64,000 nt of DNA from Clostridium sp. GTDB taxonomy: Bacteria; Bacillota; Clostridia; Clostridiales; Clostridiaceae. Made by a program: the position numbers and the translations under genes. Of the stretch, positions 8,681 to 18,379 are shown in pieces. The stretch's first letter is position 1. Each line of letters opens with the position of its first letter. The stretch lies in contig NZ_JAGHFX010000097.1 of assembly GCF_017888565.1 (NCBI RefSeq), positions 60,564-124,563 on the forward strand, written 5' to 3'. Under the pieces are notes generated by a model. It worked only from the letters and a program-made list of their open reading frames with translations. It made no database searches and was not told where the DNA came from.

Positions 8681-9571
8681 ATGCTTGTACTAAAGCTTGT
8701 TTATAATGACGATCTAGATTTTGTAAGTGAAATTCAGGAGTTAAGGACTATTCTAAGGAAAAAAGACATAAAGATTGGGATAGTAGAAAGTGTGGAACTT
8801 GATAATCATATAGTAAAAATATTATGTGATGATGATGGTTATAATCAAAGAATAAAAGATATCATAAATTTATATATAAGTAATGTGTTATATAAAATTG
8901 TTATAGAACAATATAAAGAAAAAGAAATGTTTGATTTTTTAACTGAAAATTATTTCTTTCTTAAACAAGAAGAAGTAATAGAAGTTGAAGAAGAAATTAT
9001 GAAAGTATTATTAGGAGAAGAATCTCTAAAATTTGATAATCTAGTGTATTGCATGAATAAAATGAATAATGTAATAGAAAAAATTAAGGGGTGTTTAGAA
9101 GAAAATTCAGAAATAAATATAAATGGGTTTATTAGATTTAGAATGAAGGAGCTAAGAGAAGATATAGAAAATATAATAGATAAGGTTATCGAAAGTTACA
9201 TGGTAGAAAAAGAATACAGGGAGTTTGTTAAACTATTAAAGTACTTTGTAGATATTCAAGAAAGCAAAATAGATGAAGTAAATATATTTATTGATGAAAT
9301 TGGAAATTATTCTATAAAAGATAAAAATAAAGAGGATATATTTAATGAGTTTATGAAGGAATTAGTGGAGTGTAGAATAGATACAGATGCTAAGATGGAG
9401 GATATAATAATAAGCGGATTGATAACAAATGCTCCAAAAAGAGTAATAATACATGGAAAGAAAAATTGCTTAAATAAAGAATTTATAGATACAATAGAAA
9501 ATGTATTTGAAGATAAGGTAAGTTACTGTTCTGGATGTTCTTTATGTATAGAAAAACAAGTTAAATTTTAA
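8681..9571 (+). CDS. ytxC: Putative sporulation protein YtxC
   Basis: A 296-aa protein matching the YtxC-like family found in spore formers: a long acidic, mostly helical body, a conserved region near VEEEIMKVLL, INGFIRFRMKELRE in the middle, and IISGLITNAPKRVIIHG near the end, closing with a CSGCSLC cysteine cluster. The molecular role is not known. The start is ATG 8681 after AAAGGGAGTG; the frame is open back to a TTG at 8603, but that has no ribosome-binding site. It sits directly before the ribosomal protein leader. Confidence 0.8.
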   Translation: MLVLKLVYNDDLDFVSEIQELRTILRKKDIKIGIVESVELDNHIVKILCDDDGYNQRIKDIINLYISNVLYKIVIEQYKEKEMFDFLTENYFFLKQEEVIEVEEEIMKVLLGEESLKFDNLVYCMNKMNNVIEKIKGCLEENSEININGFIRFRMKELREDIENIIDKVIESYMVEKEYREFVKLLKYFVDIQESKIDEVNIFIDEIGNYSIKDKNKEDIFNEFMKELVECRIDTDAKMEDIIISGLITNAPKRVIIHGKKNCLNKEFIDTIENVFEDKVSYCSGCSLCIEKQVKF

Positions 9572-9578
9572 AATTATG

Positions 9579-9607
9579 TTGACAAGTTTTTTATCAAATA
9601 ATATAAT
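9579..9607 (+). promoter_or_regulatory. Strong sigma-A promoter before the rpmI-rplT leader
   Basis: A perfect consensus pair, TTGACA (9579-9584) and TATAAT (9602-9607), with a 17-bp spacer. Transcription should begin near 9614. Confidence 0.93.
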
Positions 9608-9613
9608 TACAAT

Positions 9614-9740
9614 TGTTAAGAAGAAACAAAGCCGTTTCTCACCTTACGGCAGAGCTTAGTAAGGTAATATATTCTTATTTTAATTTATTGTTTAAATTAA
9701 AGCATGAGGATGATGAGGACGGCATATTGCTGTCTTTTTT
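9614..9740 (+). promoter_or_regulatory. Attenuator-like 5' leader of rpmI-rplT, probable L20-type leader
   Basis: Right after the consensus promoter comes a structured RNA. GCCGTTTCTC (9631-9640) can pair locally with ACGGC (9646-9650), or with GAGGACGGC (9715-9723), which is the left arm of an intrinsic terminator. CCTTAC (9642-9647) can pair with GTAAGG (9659-9664). The mutually exclusive pairings are the hallmark of transcription attenuation. In Firmicutes the infC-rpmI-rplT operon is controlled by binding of ribosomal protein L20 to its leader, so that is the likely identity. I cannot confirm it against the Rfam model. Confidence 0.6.
9718..9740 (+). terminator. Leader terminator before rpmI
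   Basis: GACGGCA (9718-9724) and TGCTGTC (9728-9734) form a stem with one G-T pair, followed by six T residues. It lies 265 bp before rpmI, so it acts within the leader. Confidence 0.8.
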
Positions 9741-10004
9741 ATTTTGTTTAAATATAATAAGCTACAAGATAAAAAAGAAGTTTAAAGTTTAGCATTATTA
9801 GATATACATAAAATGCAATTTAAAAGTGATTCTAAATAATTCGATATATCAGGGTTAATTTAAAATTACTACTTATAGTTAAGGGGTTAATCAAGATTGG
9901 AAAATTATTGTTTAATAAATATTTTTCAATTTGGTTTAAGATAGTTTATAATTATTAGAATTTATGCCCCTTAATAAAGCATAATCTGAGAGGAGGATTT
10001 TATT
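9741..10004 (+). other. Untranslated stretch between the leader terminator and rpmI
   Basis: AT-rich with stops in all frames; no infC is present. TTAAGGGG (9879-9886) and CCCCTTAA (9967-9974) are perfect complements 80 bp apart, the second one about 20 bp before the rpmI ribosome-binding site, so they may form a long-range structure. Confidence 0.55.
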
Positions 10005-10202
10005 ATGCCAAAAATGAAAACGCACAGAGGTGCAGCAAAAAGATTTAAAAAAACAGGTACAGGAAAGCTAAAAAGAGCAAAAGCTTTCAAGAGCCATATC
10101 TTAACAAAGAAAAGCTCTAAGAGAAAGAGAAACTTAAGAAAGACTGCTTATGTTTCAACTACTCAAGAAAAAGCAATGAAGAAGTTATTACCATATTTAT
10201 AA
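10005..10202 (+). CDS. rpmI: 50S ribosomal protein L35
   Basis: A 65-aa basic protein beginning [17 protein letters not shown] and containing [11 protein letters not shown] and KRKRNLR, the standard L35 pattern. The RBS is GAGAGGAGG. rplT follows after 20 bp. The normally preceding infC gene is missing. Confidence 0.98.
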   Translation: MPKMKTHRGAAKRFKKTGTGKLKRAKAFKSHILTKKSSKRKRNLRKTAYVSTTQEKAMKKLLPYL

Positions 10203-10222
10203 GATTGTAGGAGGTTTGAAGC

Positions 10223-10582
10223 ATGGCAAGAGTTAAAAGAGCGGTAAACTCACGTAAAAATCATAAAAAAGTATTAAAGCTTGCAAAAGGTTATTATGGT
10301 GGAAAGAGCAGATTATTTAAAACTGCTAATGAATCAGTAATAAGAGCTTTAAGAAATGCTTATGTTGGAAGAAGATTAAAGAAGAGAGATTTCAGAAGAT
10401 TATGGATAGCAAGAATTAATGCTGCTACAAGAATGAATGGTCTTTCATATTCAAAATTTATAAATGGAATCAAATTAGCTGGAATTGATATGAATAGAAA
10501 AATGTTATCAGAAATAGCTATAAATGATCCTAAGGCATTTGCAGATTTAGTAGAAGTAGCAAAAAGCCAACTAAATAAATAA
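10223..10582 (+). CDS. rplT: 50S ribosomal protein L20
   Basis: A 119-aa protein with the L20 signature: start [18 protein letters not shown], then [17 protein letters not shown] and [13 protein letters not shown]20 helps early 50S assembly and in Firmicutes represses its own operon by binding the leader RNA. It is the second gene of rpmI-rplT and ends with a clear terminator. Confidence 0.98.
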   Translation: MARVKRAVNSRKNHKKVLKLAKGYYGGKSRLFKTANESVIRALRNAYVGRRLKKRDFRRLWIARINAATRMNGLSYSKFINGIKLAGIDMNRKMLSEIAINDPKAFADLVEVAKSQLNK

Positions 10583-10586
10583 TTAC

Positions 10587-10610
10587 TGCGACCTTATGGT
10601 CGCATTTTTT
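10587..10610 (+). terminator. Terminator after rplT
   Basis: TGCGACC (10587-10593), loop TTAT, GGTCGCA and six T residues. Confidence 0.92.
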
Positions 10611-10774
10611 GTAGATAAATATAAATAATATATATATAAATAGTTTATAATAATTAGTATTACTATATAAGTTGTAAAATTATTATATTAATAAGTAATA
10701 CTGTACTAATATCAATTACGTAGATTATTAATTCAAACTTATATATAAATTTAGTATATCTAAGAGGTGAAGAT

Positions 10775-12115
10775 ATGCAATTTAATTCAAAAAAAAAATT
10801 TAGATTAAACGGAGTCCAAATATTGGCGTTAGGATTCTTAATAGCAATTTTAATAGGTGCAATTATATTATCTCTACCTATCTCGTCTAGAACAGGTGAG
10901 CCAACAAATTTTCTAGATGCTATTTTTACATCTACATCGGCAGTATGTGTAACTGGATTAATAACATTAGATACTAGTACACATTGGAGTGCTTTTGGTC
11001 AAACAGTTATTATGACATTAATAGAAATTGGTGGGCTTGGGTTTATGTCTTTTGCAGTTCTTATATCCTTAATATTAGGTAAGAAAATAACTTTAAGAGA
11101 AAGACTTGTTATGCAAGAAGCAATGAACACGTATTCTATTCAAGGCCTTGTAAAAATGGTTAAGTATGTTCTGATGTTTACTGTATCGGTACAATTCTTT
11201 GGAGCTTTATTGTTATCAACACAATTTGTGCCTGAATATGGTATTGCTCGAGGGTTATTTTACAGTATCTTTCATTCTATTTCAGCTTTTTGTAATGCAG
11301 GATTTGATTTGTTTGGAACAAGCCTAGTTGGTTATTCAAGTAATAGCGTAGTGATCTTAGTAATAAGTGCCTTAATAATAATTGGTGGATTAGGATTTAC
11401 AGTTCTTTTAGAGATATATGAATTTAAGGGGATGAAAAAGTTATCCCTTCACTCTAAATTAGTACTTATAACTACGGCTATATTAGTATTTGGAGGAGCT
11501 ATTTTAATGTTCATATTTGAATATAGTAACGTTGAAACAATGGCGAATATGAATATTAAAGATAAATTATTAAATTCATTTTTTGCATCTGTAACTACAA
11601 GAACAGCAGGATTTAATAGCGTATCAACTAGTGGTATGACTTTGGCAAGTAAATTTTTAACTATAATATTAATGTTTATTGGAGGATCTCCAGGATCTAC
11701 TGCTGGTGGATTAAAGACAGTGACTTTTGGTATATTAGTATTAACTGTTATTTGTGTAATAAAAGGAAGAGAAGATACTGAAGTATTTGGACGAAGATTT
11801 ACAAAAGAAATTGTATATAAATCATTTACTTTATTATTTATAGGGGTATCTTTAGTAATATTTGCGACAATGATTTTATCATATACTGAAGTTGGTGCTA
11901 GTTTTATAGATTTACTATATGAAACGACATCGGCATTTGGGACTGTAGGTATAACATTAGGGCTTACTTCTAATCTAAGTCCTATAGGTAAGGTTTTAAT
12001 TATGCTTATGATGTATTTTGGTAGAGTTGGTCCTCTTACTGTAATGCTTGCATTAACAAGAAAACGCAAAAAATCTGGTTATAAATATCCAGAAGGGAAA
12101 ATTTTGATAGGTTAG
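10775..12115 (+). CDS. Potassium uptake protein, TrkH/KtrB family
   Basis: A 446-aa membrane protein that forms the cation-conducting part of a Trk/Ktr potassium transporter. The four pore loops with filter glycines are visible as SAVCVTGLIT, SAFCNAGFD, TRTAGFNSV and SAFGTVGITLG, separated by paired hydrophobic helices. SPGSTAGGLKT marks the intramembrane region after the third loop. Its length fits KtrB better than the longer E. coli TrkH. The regulatory subunit gene follows after 13 bp. It starts at ATG 10775 after AAGAGGTG. Confidence 0.93.
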   Translation: MQFNSKKKFRLNGVQILALGFLIAILIGAIILSLPISSRTGEPTNFLDAIFTSTSAVCVTGLITLDTSTHWSAFGQTVIMTLIEIGGLGFMSFAVLISLILGKKITLRERLVMQEAMNTYSIQGLVKMVKYVLMFTVSVQFFGALLLSTQFVPEYGIARGLFYSIFHSISAFCNAGFDLFGTSLVGYSSNSVVILVISALIIIGGLGFTVLLEIYEFKGMKKLSLHSKLVLITTAILVFGGAILMFIFEYSNVETMANMNIKDKLLNSFFASVTTRTAGFNSVSTSGMTLASKFLTIILMFIGGSPGSTAGGLKTVTFGILVLTVICVIKGREDTEVFGRRFTKEIVYKSFTLLFIGVSLVIFATMILSYTEVGASFIDLLYETTSAFGTVGITLGLTSNLSPIGKVLIMLMMYFGRVGPLTVMLALTRKRKKSGYKYPEGKILIG

Positions 12116-12128
12116 GAGATGAATATAA

Positions 12129-12797
12129 TTGTCTAATAAACAATTTGTAATTATAGGACTTGGAAGGTTTGGATCTTCAATAGCAAAAACTTTATATTCT
12201 TTGGGTAATGATGTATTAGCAATAGATAAAGATGAAGATATAGTACAAGAAATAGCTGATAGTGTTACACATGCTGTGCAGCTAGATGCAACAGATGAAA
12301 ATGCTTTAAGGGCATTAGGAATAAGAAATTTTGATGTAGCAGTAGTTACAATAGGTGATAATATTCAATCGAGTATTATGGCTACGCTATTAGTAAAAGA
12401 ACTTGGAGTTAAATATATTATAGCTAAAGGACATAGTGATTTGCATGCAAAAGTTCTTTACAAAATTGGAGCAGATAGAGTTGTACTACCAGAAAAAGAT
12501 ATGGGAGTAAGAGTTGCTCATAATTTAGTTTCTGCCAATATATTAGATTATATTGAGCTTTCGGAAGATTATAGTGTTATGGAAATTCAAGTTTTAAATG
12601 AATGGTCAGGAAAAACTTTAAATGAATTAAGACTTAGAAGCAAATATGGAATAAATGTTATGGCAATTAAAAGGGGAGATGAAGTTAATTTATCGCCATC
12701 AGCAGAAGATATAATTGAAGATAATGATGTAATTGTTGCTATAGGATCAGCTGATGATCTAAATAGATTAGAAGGTATGATAGCTAAATCAAATTAA
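12129..12797 (+). CDS. Potassium uptake regulatory subunit, TrkA/KtrA family
   Basis: A 222-aa cytosolic protein with an N-terminal RCK Rossmann domain (GLGRFGSSIAKTL near residues 9-21, then AIDKDED) and a C-terminal TrkA_C domain (MEIQVLNEWSGKTLNEL). It gates the KtrB-type channel encoded just upstream through nucleotide binding; TrkA_C domains in Firmicutes often bind c-di-AMP. The start codon is TTG 12129 after TAGGAGATG. Confidence 0.93.
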   Translation: MSNKQFVIIGLGRFGSSIAKTLYSLGNDVLAIDKDEDIVQEIADSVTHAVQLDATDENALRALGIRNFDVAVVTIGDNIQSSIMATLLVKELGVKYIIAKGHSDLHAKVLYKIGADRVVLPEKDMGVRVAHNLVSANILDYIELSEDYSVMEIQVLNEWSGKTLNELRLRSKYGINVMAIKRGDEVNLSPSAEDIIEDNDVIVAIGSADDLNRLEGMIAKSN

Positions 12798-12810
12798 CGA
12801 GGTGTAAATT

Positions 12811-13593
12811 TTGATTTATATAGAAAGTAAAGAAAATAATTTTTTTAAGTCTACAAAGAAACTTAAAGAAAGACGATTTAGACAAAAAGAAGGTAAATTT
12901 ATTTTAGAAGGGTTTAGATTAATAGAAGAAGCTACAAAAGCTAATATGGAAATAGAATATATAATTTTATCTCAAGGTGATGAAGAAAAATTACATAATA
13001 GTAGTTTAAAAGAAATCATTAATGATGATAAAATATATGTTTTTTCAAGTAGTTTATTTTTACAAATATCTTCTACAGAACATCCTCAAGGTGTTATTGC
13101 AGTAGTTAAAAGTAAAAAAATAGCTATTGATTTAGAGGGTGAATTTTTCTTGGTATGTGATAAGGTTCAAGATCCAGGAAATTTAGGTACTATAATAAGA
13201 ACAGCTCATGCATCAGGAGTAGATGGAATAATTCTCACAAAGGGGACAGTAGATATTTATAATGATAAAACAATAAGATCTACTATGGGCTCTATATTTT
13301 ATATTCCTATTTTTTATGATGATGAAGATTTTAGTATTATTAAAAAACTTAAAGATAATGGAGTTGCCTTGGTAACAACATCTCTTGAAGAGTCTAAAAA
13401 CTTTTTTGAAGAAAACTTAAAAGGGAGAATAATGTTAGCTGTAGGAAATGAAGGTAATGGGATAAGCAATGAACTTTTTGAGCTTGCAAGCAAAAAGGTT
13501 AAAATTCCAATGCCAGGTGGAGCTGAATCTTTAAATGTAGCAGTAGCAACATCCATAATTTTATTTGAAAAAGTAAGACAAAATCTAATGTAG
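12811..13593 (+). CDS. TrmH/SpoU family RNA methyltransferase
   Basis: A 260-aa enzyme with a short N-terminal substrate-binding domain and a C-terminal SPOUT domain. The three SpoU motifs are clear: DPGNLGTIIRTA (motif 1), GNEGNGIS (motif 2) and PMPGGAESLNVAVA (motif 3). It would 2'-O-methylate a ribose in rRNA or tRNA; the neighbourhood next to pheST is the usual place of this gene in clostridia and bacilli (YsgA). It starts at TTG 12811 after CGAGGTG. Confidence 0.9.
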   Translation: MIYIESKENNFFKSTKKLKERRFRQKEGKFILEGFRLIEEATKANMEIEYIILSQGDEEKLHNSSLKEIINDDKIYVFSSSLFLQISSTEHPQGVIAVVKSKKIAIDLEGEFFLVCDKVQDPGNLGTIIRTAHASGVDGIILTKGTVDIYNDKTIRSTMGSIFYIPIFYDDEDFSIIKKLKDNGVALVTTSLEESKNFFEENLKGRIMLAVGNEGNGISNELFELASKKVKIPMPGGAESLNVAVATSIILFEKVRQNLM

Positions 13594-13613
13594 AAATAAA
13601 TAGAAACTTTCTA

Positions 13614-13642
13614 TTGAAATTAATTAAGTTTATTTGTATAAT
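13614..13642 (+). promoter_or_regulatory. Sigma-A promoter of the pheST T-box leader
   Basis: TTGAAA (13614-13619), a 17-bp spacer and TATAAT (13637-13642), just after the SpoU gene. Confidence 0.85.
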
Positions 13643-13649
13643 AAATTGT

Positions 13650-13908
13650 AAATTGAATATAAAAAGACAATGAATGAGAAAGTAGATATAAAGGACTTTG
13701 CAGGGAGAAATAGTCTAAGACTGGAAGCTATTTTAAAGAAGTTTATATTGAAGTTCCCTCAGGAGTCCTAGAAGTGAAATTAACAGTAGTTTCTAGCGGG
13801 TTTAACCGTTATTTAAATTTGAGTTGGGTTATAAAATTATAAAATTTTATAACCAATTAGGGTGGTAACGCGGCACTTCGTCCCTTTTATTAGGGACGAA
13901 GTTTTTTT
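13650..13908 (+). promoter_or_regulatory. T-box leader of pheS-pheT (phenylalanine)
   Basis: The T-box sequence AGGGTGGTAACGCGG is at 13859-13873, followed by the terminator. Stem I starts near 13690: GGAC (13693-13696) pairs with GTCC (13765-13768) at its base, and a TTC triplet at 13754-13756 on the 3' side is the probable Phe specifier codon. Uncharged tRNA-Phe binds the specifier and the T-box bulge and prevents termination, so pheST is induced by phenylalanine starvation. The exact specifier loop was assigned by eye. Confidence 0.93.
13876..13908 (+). terminator. T-box-controlled terminator before pheS
   Basis: CTTCGTCCC (13876-13884) and GGGACGAAG (13893-13901), followed by seven T residues. 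Confidence 0.93.
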
Positions 13909-13934
13909 ATTTTAATCAAAAAGGAGGAACAAAT

Positions 13935-14954
13935 ATGCAAGAAAAGTTAATGTCTATTAAAGAAAATGCATTTAATGAATTAACAAATGTAAATACTAGC
14001 TCAGAATTAGAAGAAATAAGAGTAAAATATTTAGGTAAAAAGGGAGAGCTAACTACTATATTAAGAGGAATGGGATCATTATCTCAAGAAGAAAGACCGA
14101 TAATAGGAAAGCTTGTAAATGTAGTGAAAAAAGAAGTTGAAGATAAGATTGAAGAAATATCAAGAGGAATTAAGGAAAAAGAAAAAAATGCTAAATTAGC
14201 ATCAGAAGTTATAGATATATCTCTTCCAGGAAAGAAAAATTTAATTGGTAAGAGACATCCATTAGATTTAACATTAGAAAGTATGAAGAATATTTTTATA
14301 TCAATGGGGTTCACAGTAGAAGAAGGCCCAGAAGTAGAATTAGATCATTATAACTTTGAGGCTTTAAATATTCCAAAGGATCACCCAGCAAGAAGTGAAC
14401 AAGATACTTTTTATATAAATGATAATTTAGTATTAAGAACACAAACGTCACCAGTTCAAATTAGAGTTATGGAAAATCAAGCTCCACCTATAAAAATGAT
14501 AGCGCCAGGTAAAGTATATAGATCAGATGCAGTTGATGCAACTCACTCACCTATATTCTATCAAATGGAAGGATTAGTTATTGATAAAGGAGTTACATTT
14601 GCAGATTTAAAAGGAACTCTAGAGCTTTTTGCAAAGAAGATGTTTGGAGATAAGGTTAAAACTAAATTTAGACCTCACCATTTCCCATTTACAGAACCTT
14701 CAGCAGAAATGGATGCAACTTGCTTCGTATGTGAAGGAAAAGGATGTAGGGTTTGTAAAGGAAGTGGATGGATAGAACTTTTAGGTTGTGGTATGGTTCA
14801 CCCACAAGTATTAAGAAATTGTGGTATAGACCCAGAAGTTTATAGCGGATTTGCCTTCGGATTTGGTGTTGATAGAATGGTTATGCTTAAGTATGGAATA
14901 GATGACATTAGACTGTTATACGAAAGTGATATGAGATTTTTAAATCAATTTTAA
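13935..14954 (+). CDS. pheS: Phenylalanine-tRNA ligase alpha subunit
   Basis: A 339-aa catalytic subunit of the (alpha-beta)2 enzyme that charges tRNA-Phe. An N-terminal coiled coil (residues 1-90) is followed by the class II core: GKRHPLD, motif 2 around [20 protein letters not shown], and motif 3 [12 protein letters not shown] CxxC-type cysteine cluster lies in [19 protein letters not shown], common in clostridial PheS. The gene follows its T-box leader with AAGGAGG and precedes pheT by 18 bp. Confidence 0.98.
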   Translation: MQEKLMSIKENAFNELTNVNTSSELEEIRVKYLGKKGELTTILRGMGSLSQEERPIIGKLVNVVKKEVEDKIEEISRGIKEKEKNAKLASEVIDISLPGKKNLIGKRHPLDLTLESMKNIFISMGFTVEEGPEVELDHYNFEALNIPKDHPARSEQDTFYINDNLVLRTQTSPVQIRVMENQAPPIKMIAPGKVYRSDAVDATHSPIFYQMEGLVIDKGVTFADLKGTLELFAKKMFGDKVKTKFRPHHFPFTEPSAEMDATCFVCEGKGCRVCKGSGWIELLGCGMVHPQVLRNCGIDPEVYSGFAFGFGVDRMVMLKYGIDDIRLLYESDMRFLNQF

Positions 14955-14972
14955 TTATAGGAGGTAAAAGAG

Positions 14973-17351
14973 ATGAAAGTACCATTTAATTGGTTAAAAG
15001 ATTATGTTGAAGTGAATATAGATGCAAAAGAACTTGGAGATAGATTAACTTTATCAGGTTCAGCAGTAGAAGAAGTTATTACTCAAGGTGATACAATTAA
15101 AAATGTAGTTACTGGAAAAATAGTTGAGATAACTACACATCCAGATGCTGATAAATTAAAAATATGTCAAGTTGATATAGGAGCAGATGAAAAGATTCAA
15201 ATCGTTACAGCGGCAACAAATATGAAGGAAGAAGATATAGTACCAGTTGCCCTTCATAAATCAATTTTAGCAGATGGAACAGAAATTAAGAAAGGTAAAC
15301 TTAGAGGGGTAGTATCTAATGGAATGTTCTGCTCAGAAGAAGAACTTGGAATAGCTGGTGATGAACCAGTTCATGGCTTAATGATTTTACCTAAAGATGC
15401 ACCGTTAGGAATGGATATTAAAAAATATCTAGGTCTTAACAAATCAATATTAGATTTTGAAATAACGTCAAATAGACCAGATTGTTTAAGTATTGTTGGT
15501 ATGGCAAGAGAAACAGCAGCAACTCTTTCTACATCTTATAAAATGCCAAGTTTTAATTATGAAGTAAAGAACTCTGAAAATATTAATGATAAGTTAAAAG
15601 TTGAAGTTAAAGATGCTTTATGTAGAAGATACATGGCAAGAGGAGTTAAAAACGTTAAGGTTATGCCTTCACCAGGTTGGATGCAAGAAAGATTATTAGA
15701 AGCTGGTGTTAGACCTATAAATAATATAGTTGATATAACTAATTTTGTAATGTTAGAACTTGGAGAACCAATGCATGCTTTTGATGCAAGAGAAATTCAA
15801 AGTGGAAAAATAGTTGTAGAAAGAGCTAAAGATGGAGAAATTTTTGTTACTTTAGATGAAACTGAAAGAAGCTTAGATTCTAGTTTCCTATGCATAAAGG
15901 ATGAAAACAAAACTATAGCTTTAGCAGGAATAATGGGTGGATTAAATTCAGAAATTAAAGAAGATACAACTGAAGTTATTTTTGAATGTGCAAATTTTGA
16001 TGGAACTAATATAAGAGTCAATTCTAAAAAGCTTAATTTAAGAACTGAAAGTTCATCAAGATTTGAAAAAGATATAGATCCAAATCTTGCAAGTCTTGCA
16101 ATAGATAGAGCTTGTGCTTTAATCTGTGAGCTTGGATGTGGTGAAGTAATGGAAGGAACTATTGATGTATATACTCAAAAGAAAGAAGAAGGAAGTATTA
16201 CAGTAGATTCTAGATGGATAAATAAATTCTTAGGAACAGAAATAGCAAAAGAAGATATGAAAAAATATCTTGATTCTTTAGAGTTAAGAACAGAAATTGT
16301 AAATGATGATTTAGTTATAAATATACCAACATTTAGAATCGATATAGCAATTAAAGAAGATATAGCTGAAGAAGTAGCAAGAATATATGGATATGATAAG
16401 ATTCCAACTACAATATTTAAGGTATCTACTGAAAGAGAGCCTAAATATAAAAATGAAATATTAACTGAAGAAGTTATAGATACTATGATAGGAAGTGGAT
16501 TGAATCAATCAATCAGCTATTCATTTGTATCACCTAAAGTTTTTGATAAAATTAATTTAGCAAAAGATAGCGAATTAAGAAATGTAGTTAAAATCAAAAA
16601 TCCACTTGGTGAAGATTATTCTGTTATGAGAACAACTACTATTCATTCAATGATGGAATCTCTAGGAAGAAACTACTCAAGAAATAATGAATATGCTAGA
16701 TTATTTGAGGTTGGTAAGATATATATACCAAATGAAGATGAAACTGCACTTCCAACTGAAAAAAATATACTAACAATTGGTATGTATGGAGACTGTGATT
16801 ATTTAGATTTAAAGGGAGTTGTAGAAAATATTGTTGAAGCTTTAGGTTTAAATAAAGTAACATTTGTTAGAGAAACTGAAAATCCTAGCTATCATCCAGG
16901 TAAAACTGCTGCTTTAATGATTGGAAAATCAAAAGTAGGGGTATTAGGTGAAGTTCATCCTGACGTTTCAGAAAACTATGGTGTTGATGTAAATTGCTAT
17001 TTAGCTGAATTAGATTTAGATTTATTATTTAATAGTGCTGAAACAACTAAGAAGTATAAGCCACTTCCAAAGTTCCCAGCAGTTACAAGAGATATAGCTT
17101 TATTAGTAAATGATGAAGTATTAGTACAAGAAATAGAAGATACTATTAAAAAAGCTGGTGGAAACCTAGTTGAAAAAGTAAAATTATTTGATATTTATAA
17201 AGGGGCTCAAATACCAGAAGGTAAAAAGAGTATAGCATATGCAATTGCATATAGAGATGAAAAGAAGACACTTACAGATAATGATGTTAATAAGGTTCAT
17301 GATAAAATATTAAGAAGCCTTGAATATAAATTAGGTGCTACTTTAAGATAA
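14973..17351 (+). CDS. pheT: Phenylalanine-tRNA ligase beta subunit
   Basis: A 792-aa partner of PheS with the full domain order: N-terminal tRNA-binding domain (about 40-150, with [15 protein letters not shown]), B3/4 editing domain ([11 protein letters not shown] region), B5 domain, catalytic-like core and C-terminal ferredoxin-fold anticodon-binding domain ([14 protein letters not shown] to the end). The editing domain hydrolyses Tyr-tRNA-Phe. Length is normal and no disruption was seen. Confidence 0.98.
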   Translation: MKVPFNWLKDYVEVNIDAKELGDRLTLSGSAVEEVITQGDTIKNVVTGKIVEITTHPDADKLKICQVDIGADEKIQIVTAATNMKEEDIVPVALHKSILADGTEIKKGKLRGVVSNGMFCSEEELGIAGDEPVHGLMILPKDAPLGMDIKKYLGLNKSILDFEITSNRPDCLSIVGMARETAATLSTSYKMPSFNYEVKNSENINDKLKVEVKDALCRRYMARGVKNVKVMPSPGWMQERLLEAGVRPINNIVDITNFVMLELGEPMHAFDAREIQSGKIVVERAKDGEIFVTLDETERSLDSSFLCIKDENKTIALAGIMGGLNSEIKEDTTEVIFECANFDGTNIRVNSKKLNLRTESSSRFEKDIDPNLASLAIDRACALICELGCGEVMEGTIDVYTQKKEEGSITVDSRWINKFLGTEIAKEDMKKYLDSLELRTEIVNDDLVINIPTFRIDIAIKEDIAEEVARIYGYDKIPTTIFKVSTEREPKYKNEILTEEVIDTMIGSGLNQSISYSFVSPKVFDKINLAKDSELRNVVKIKNPLGEDYSVMRTTTIHSMMESLGRNYSRNNEYARLFEVGKIYIPNEDETALPTEKNILTIGMYGDCDYLDLKGVVENIVEALGLNKVTFVRETENPSYHPGKTAALMIGKSKVGVLGEVHPDVSENYGVDVNCYLAELDLDLLFNSAETTKKYKPLPKFPAVTRDIALLVNDEVLVQEIEDTIKKAGGNLVEKVKLFDIYKGAQIPEGKKSIAYAIAYRDEKKTLTDNDVNKVHDKILRSLEYKLGATLR

Positions 17352-17373
17352 TAAAAATTTTATATAAAATATT

Positions 17374-17420
17374 AATAAAGCTGTATGAAGAGAGAATTCT
17401 TAAAATACAGCTTTATTATT
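17374..17420 (+). terminator. Probable terminator after pheT
   Basis: AATAAAGCTGTAT (17374-17386) pairs with ATACAGCTTTATT (17405-17417) over an 18-base loop. The following sequence is A/T-mixed and not a clean T-run. Confidence 0.6.
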
Positions 17421-17428
17421 AATAATAT

Positions 17429-17457
17429 TTGTGTATATATAATATGTTTTTTATAAT
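17429..17457 (+). promoter_or_regulatory. Candidate promoter for the DUF368 gene
   Basis: TTGTGT (17429-17434), a 17-bp spacer and TATAAT (17452-17457). The -35 box is a four of six match. Confidence 0.5.
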
Positions 17458-17510
17458 ATAAAATATATGATAAAATAAGACATATTCTTATTTATGTAAA
17501 GGAGAAAAAT

Positions 17511-18320
17511 ATGAATTATATCATTAATGCATTAAAAGGGATAGTTATAGGAGTATCCAATGTTATTCCAGGGGTAAGTGGTGGAACTATGGCTGTTGTA
17601 ATGGGAATATATGATAAAATAATATATTCTGTTAATAATTTTTTTAAGGACATAAAGAAAAATATATTATTTTTAGGCTCACTTGGTATTGGAGCTGTAG
17701 TAGGAATATTATTGTTTACTAACTTAATTGATTATTTACTTAAAAGTTATAATGAACAAACTAATTTTTTCTTTATTGGATTAATATTAGGCACAGCACC
17801 ATTATTATTTAAAAAAGCAACAGAAACAAAAGTAAGTGCTGGCAATTGGATAGGATTAGTGATAGGATTTATGATTGTTGCTGGATTAGGATTATTAGAA
17901 AAAATTAATCCTGATGCTGCTTTTTTAAGTTCAATATTTAAACCTAATTCAATAGGATTCTTTGTAGCTGGATTTATAGCAGCTGCAACAATGATATTAC
18001 CTGGAATAAGTGGTTCATTTATGTTATTACTAATAGGTTTATATGAACCAATAATAGAAATAGTAAAAAGCTTTGATATCGTAAATATGGCTATCGTTGG
18101 AGTTGGAGTTGTTGGTGGATTCTTATTAATGACTAAACTTATAGAAAAAATATTTAGTAAGTATCCTCAGACTGCTTACTGTATAATTTTTGGATTAGTA
18201 ATTGGATCAGTATTTGTAATCTATCCAGGTTTTACATTTGGATTAATGGGAATAGTATCAATAATTTCCTTAATAGTAGGATTTGTTATTGCTTATATAA
18301 TAGGAAAAAATGAAATATAA
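17511..18320 (+). CDS. DUF368 membrane protein, PopT-type polyprenyl-phosphate transporter
   Basis: A 269-aa polytopic membrane protein. The signature SNVIPGVSGGTMAVVMGIYD (residues about 16-35) and its internal echo MILPGISGSFMLLLIGLYEP (in the second half) show the inverted-repeat architecture of DUF368. Members of this family (PopT) have been shown in other bacteria to recycle undecaprenyl phosphate across the membrane, the lipid carrier used by MraY and MurJ, both encoded in this window. It is a single gene with its own terminator. Confidence 0.88.
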   Translation: MNYIINALKGIVIGVSNVIPGVSGGTMAVVMGIYDKIIYSVNNFFKDIKKNILFLGSLGIGAVVGILLFTNLIDYLLKSYNEQTNFFFIGLILGTAPLLFKKATETKVSAGNWIGLVIGFMIVAGLGLLEKINPDAAFLSSIFKPNSIGFFVAGFIAAATMILPGISGSFMLLLIGLYEPIIEIVKSFDIVNMAIVGVGVVGGFLLMTKLIEKIFSKYPQTAYCIIFGLVIGSVFVIYPGFTFGLMGIVSIISLIVGFVIAYIIGKNEI

Positions 18321-18325
18321 ATAAC

Positions 18326-18375
18326 AAAAGGATATTTTAGGTTTTAATATTGTTAAGACTAAAATATCTTTTTTA
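18326..18375 (+). terminator. Terminator after the DUF368 gene
   Basis: AAGGATATTTTAG (about 18328-18340) and CTAAAATATCTTTT (18359-18372), then a T-run. Confidence 0.8.
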
Positions 18376-18379
18376 TTTT

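Noticed and set aside
9741..10004. A hidden infC gene with an ATT start
   Set aside because: The stretch is too short for infC and closed by stops in each plus frame; no IF3 motif was seen.
11449..12069. 206-aa minus-strand frame inside the potassium transporter gene
   Set aside because: It is a shadow of trkH/ktrB; the plus-strand frame has clear pore motifs and a ribosome-binding site.
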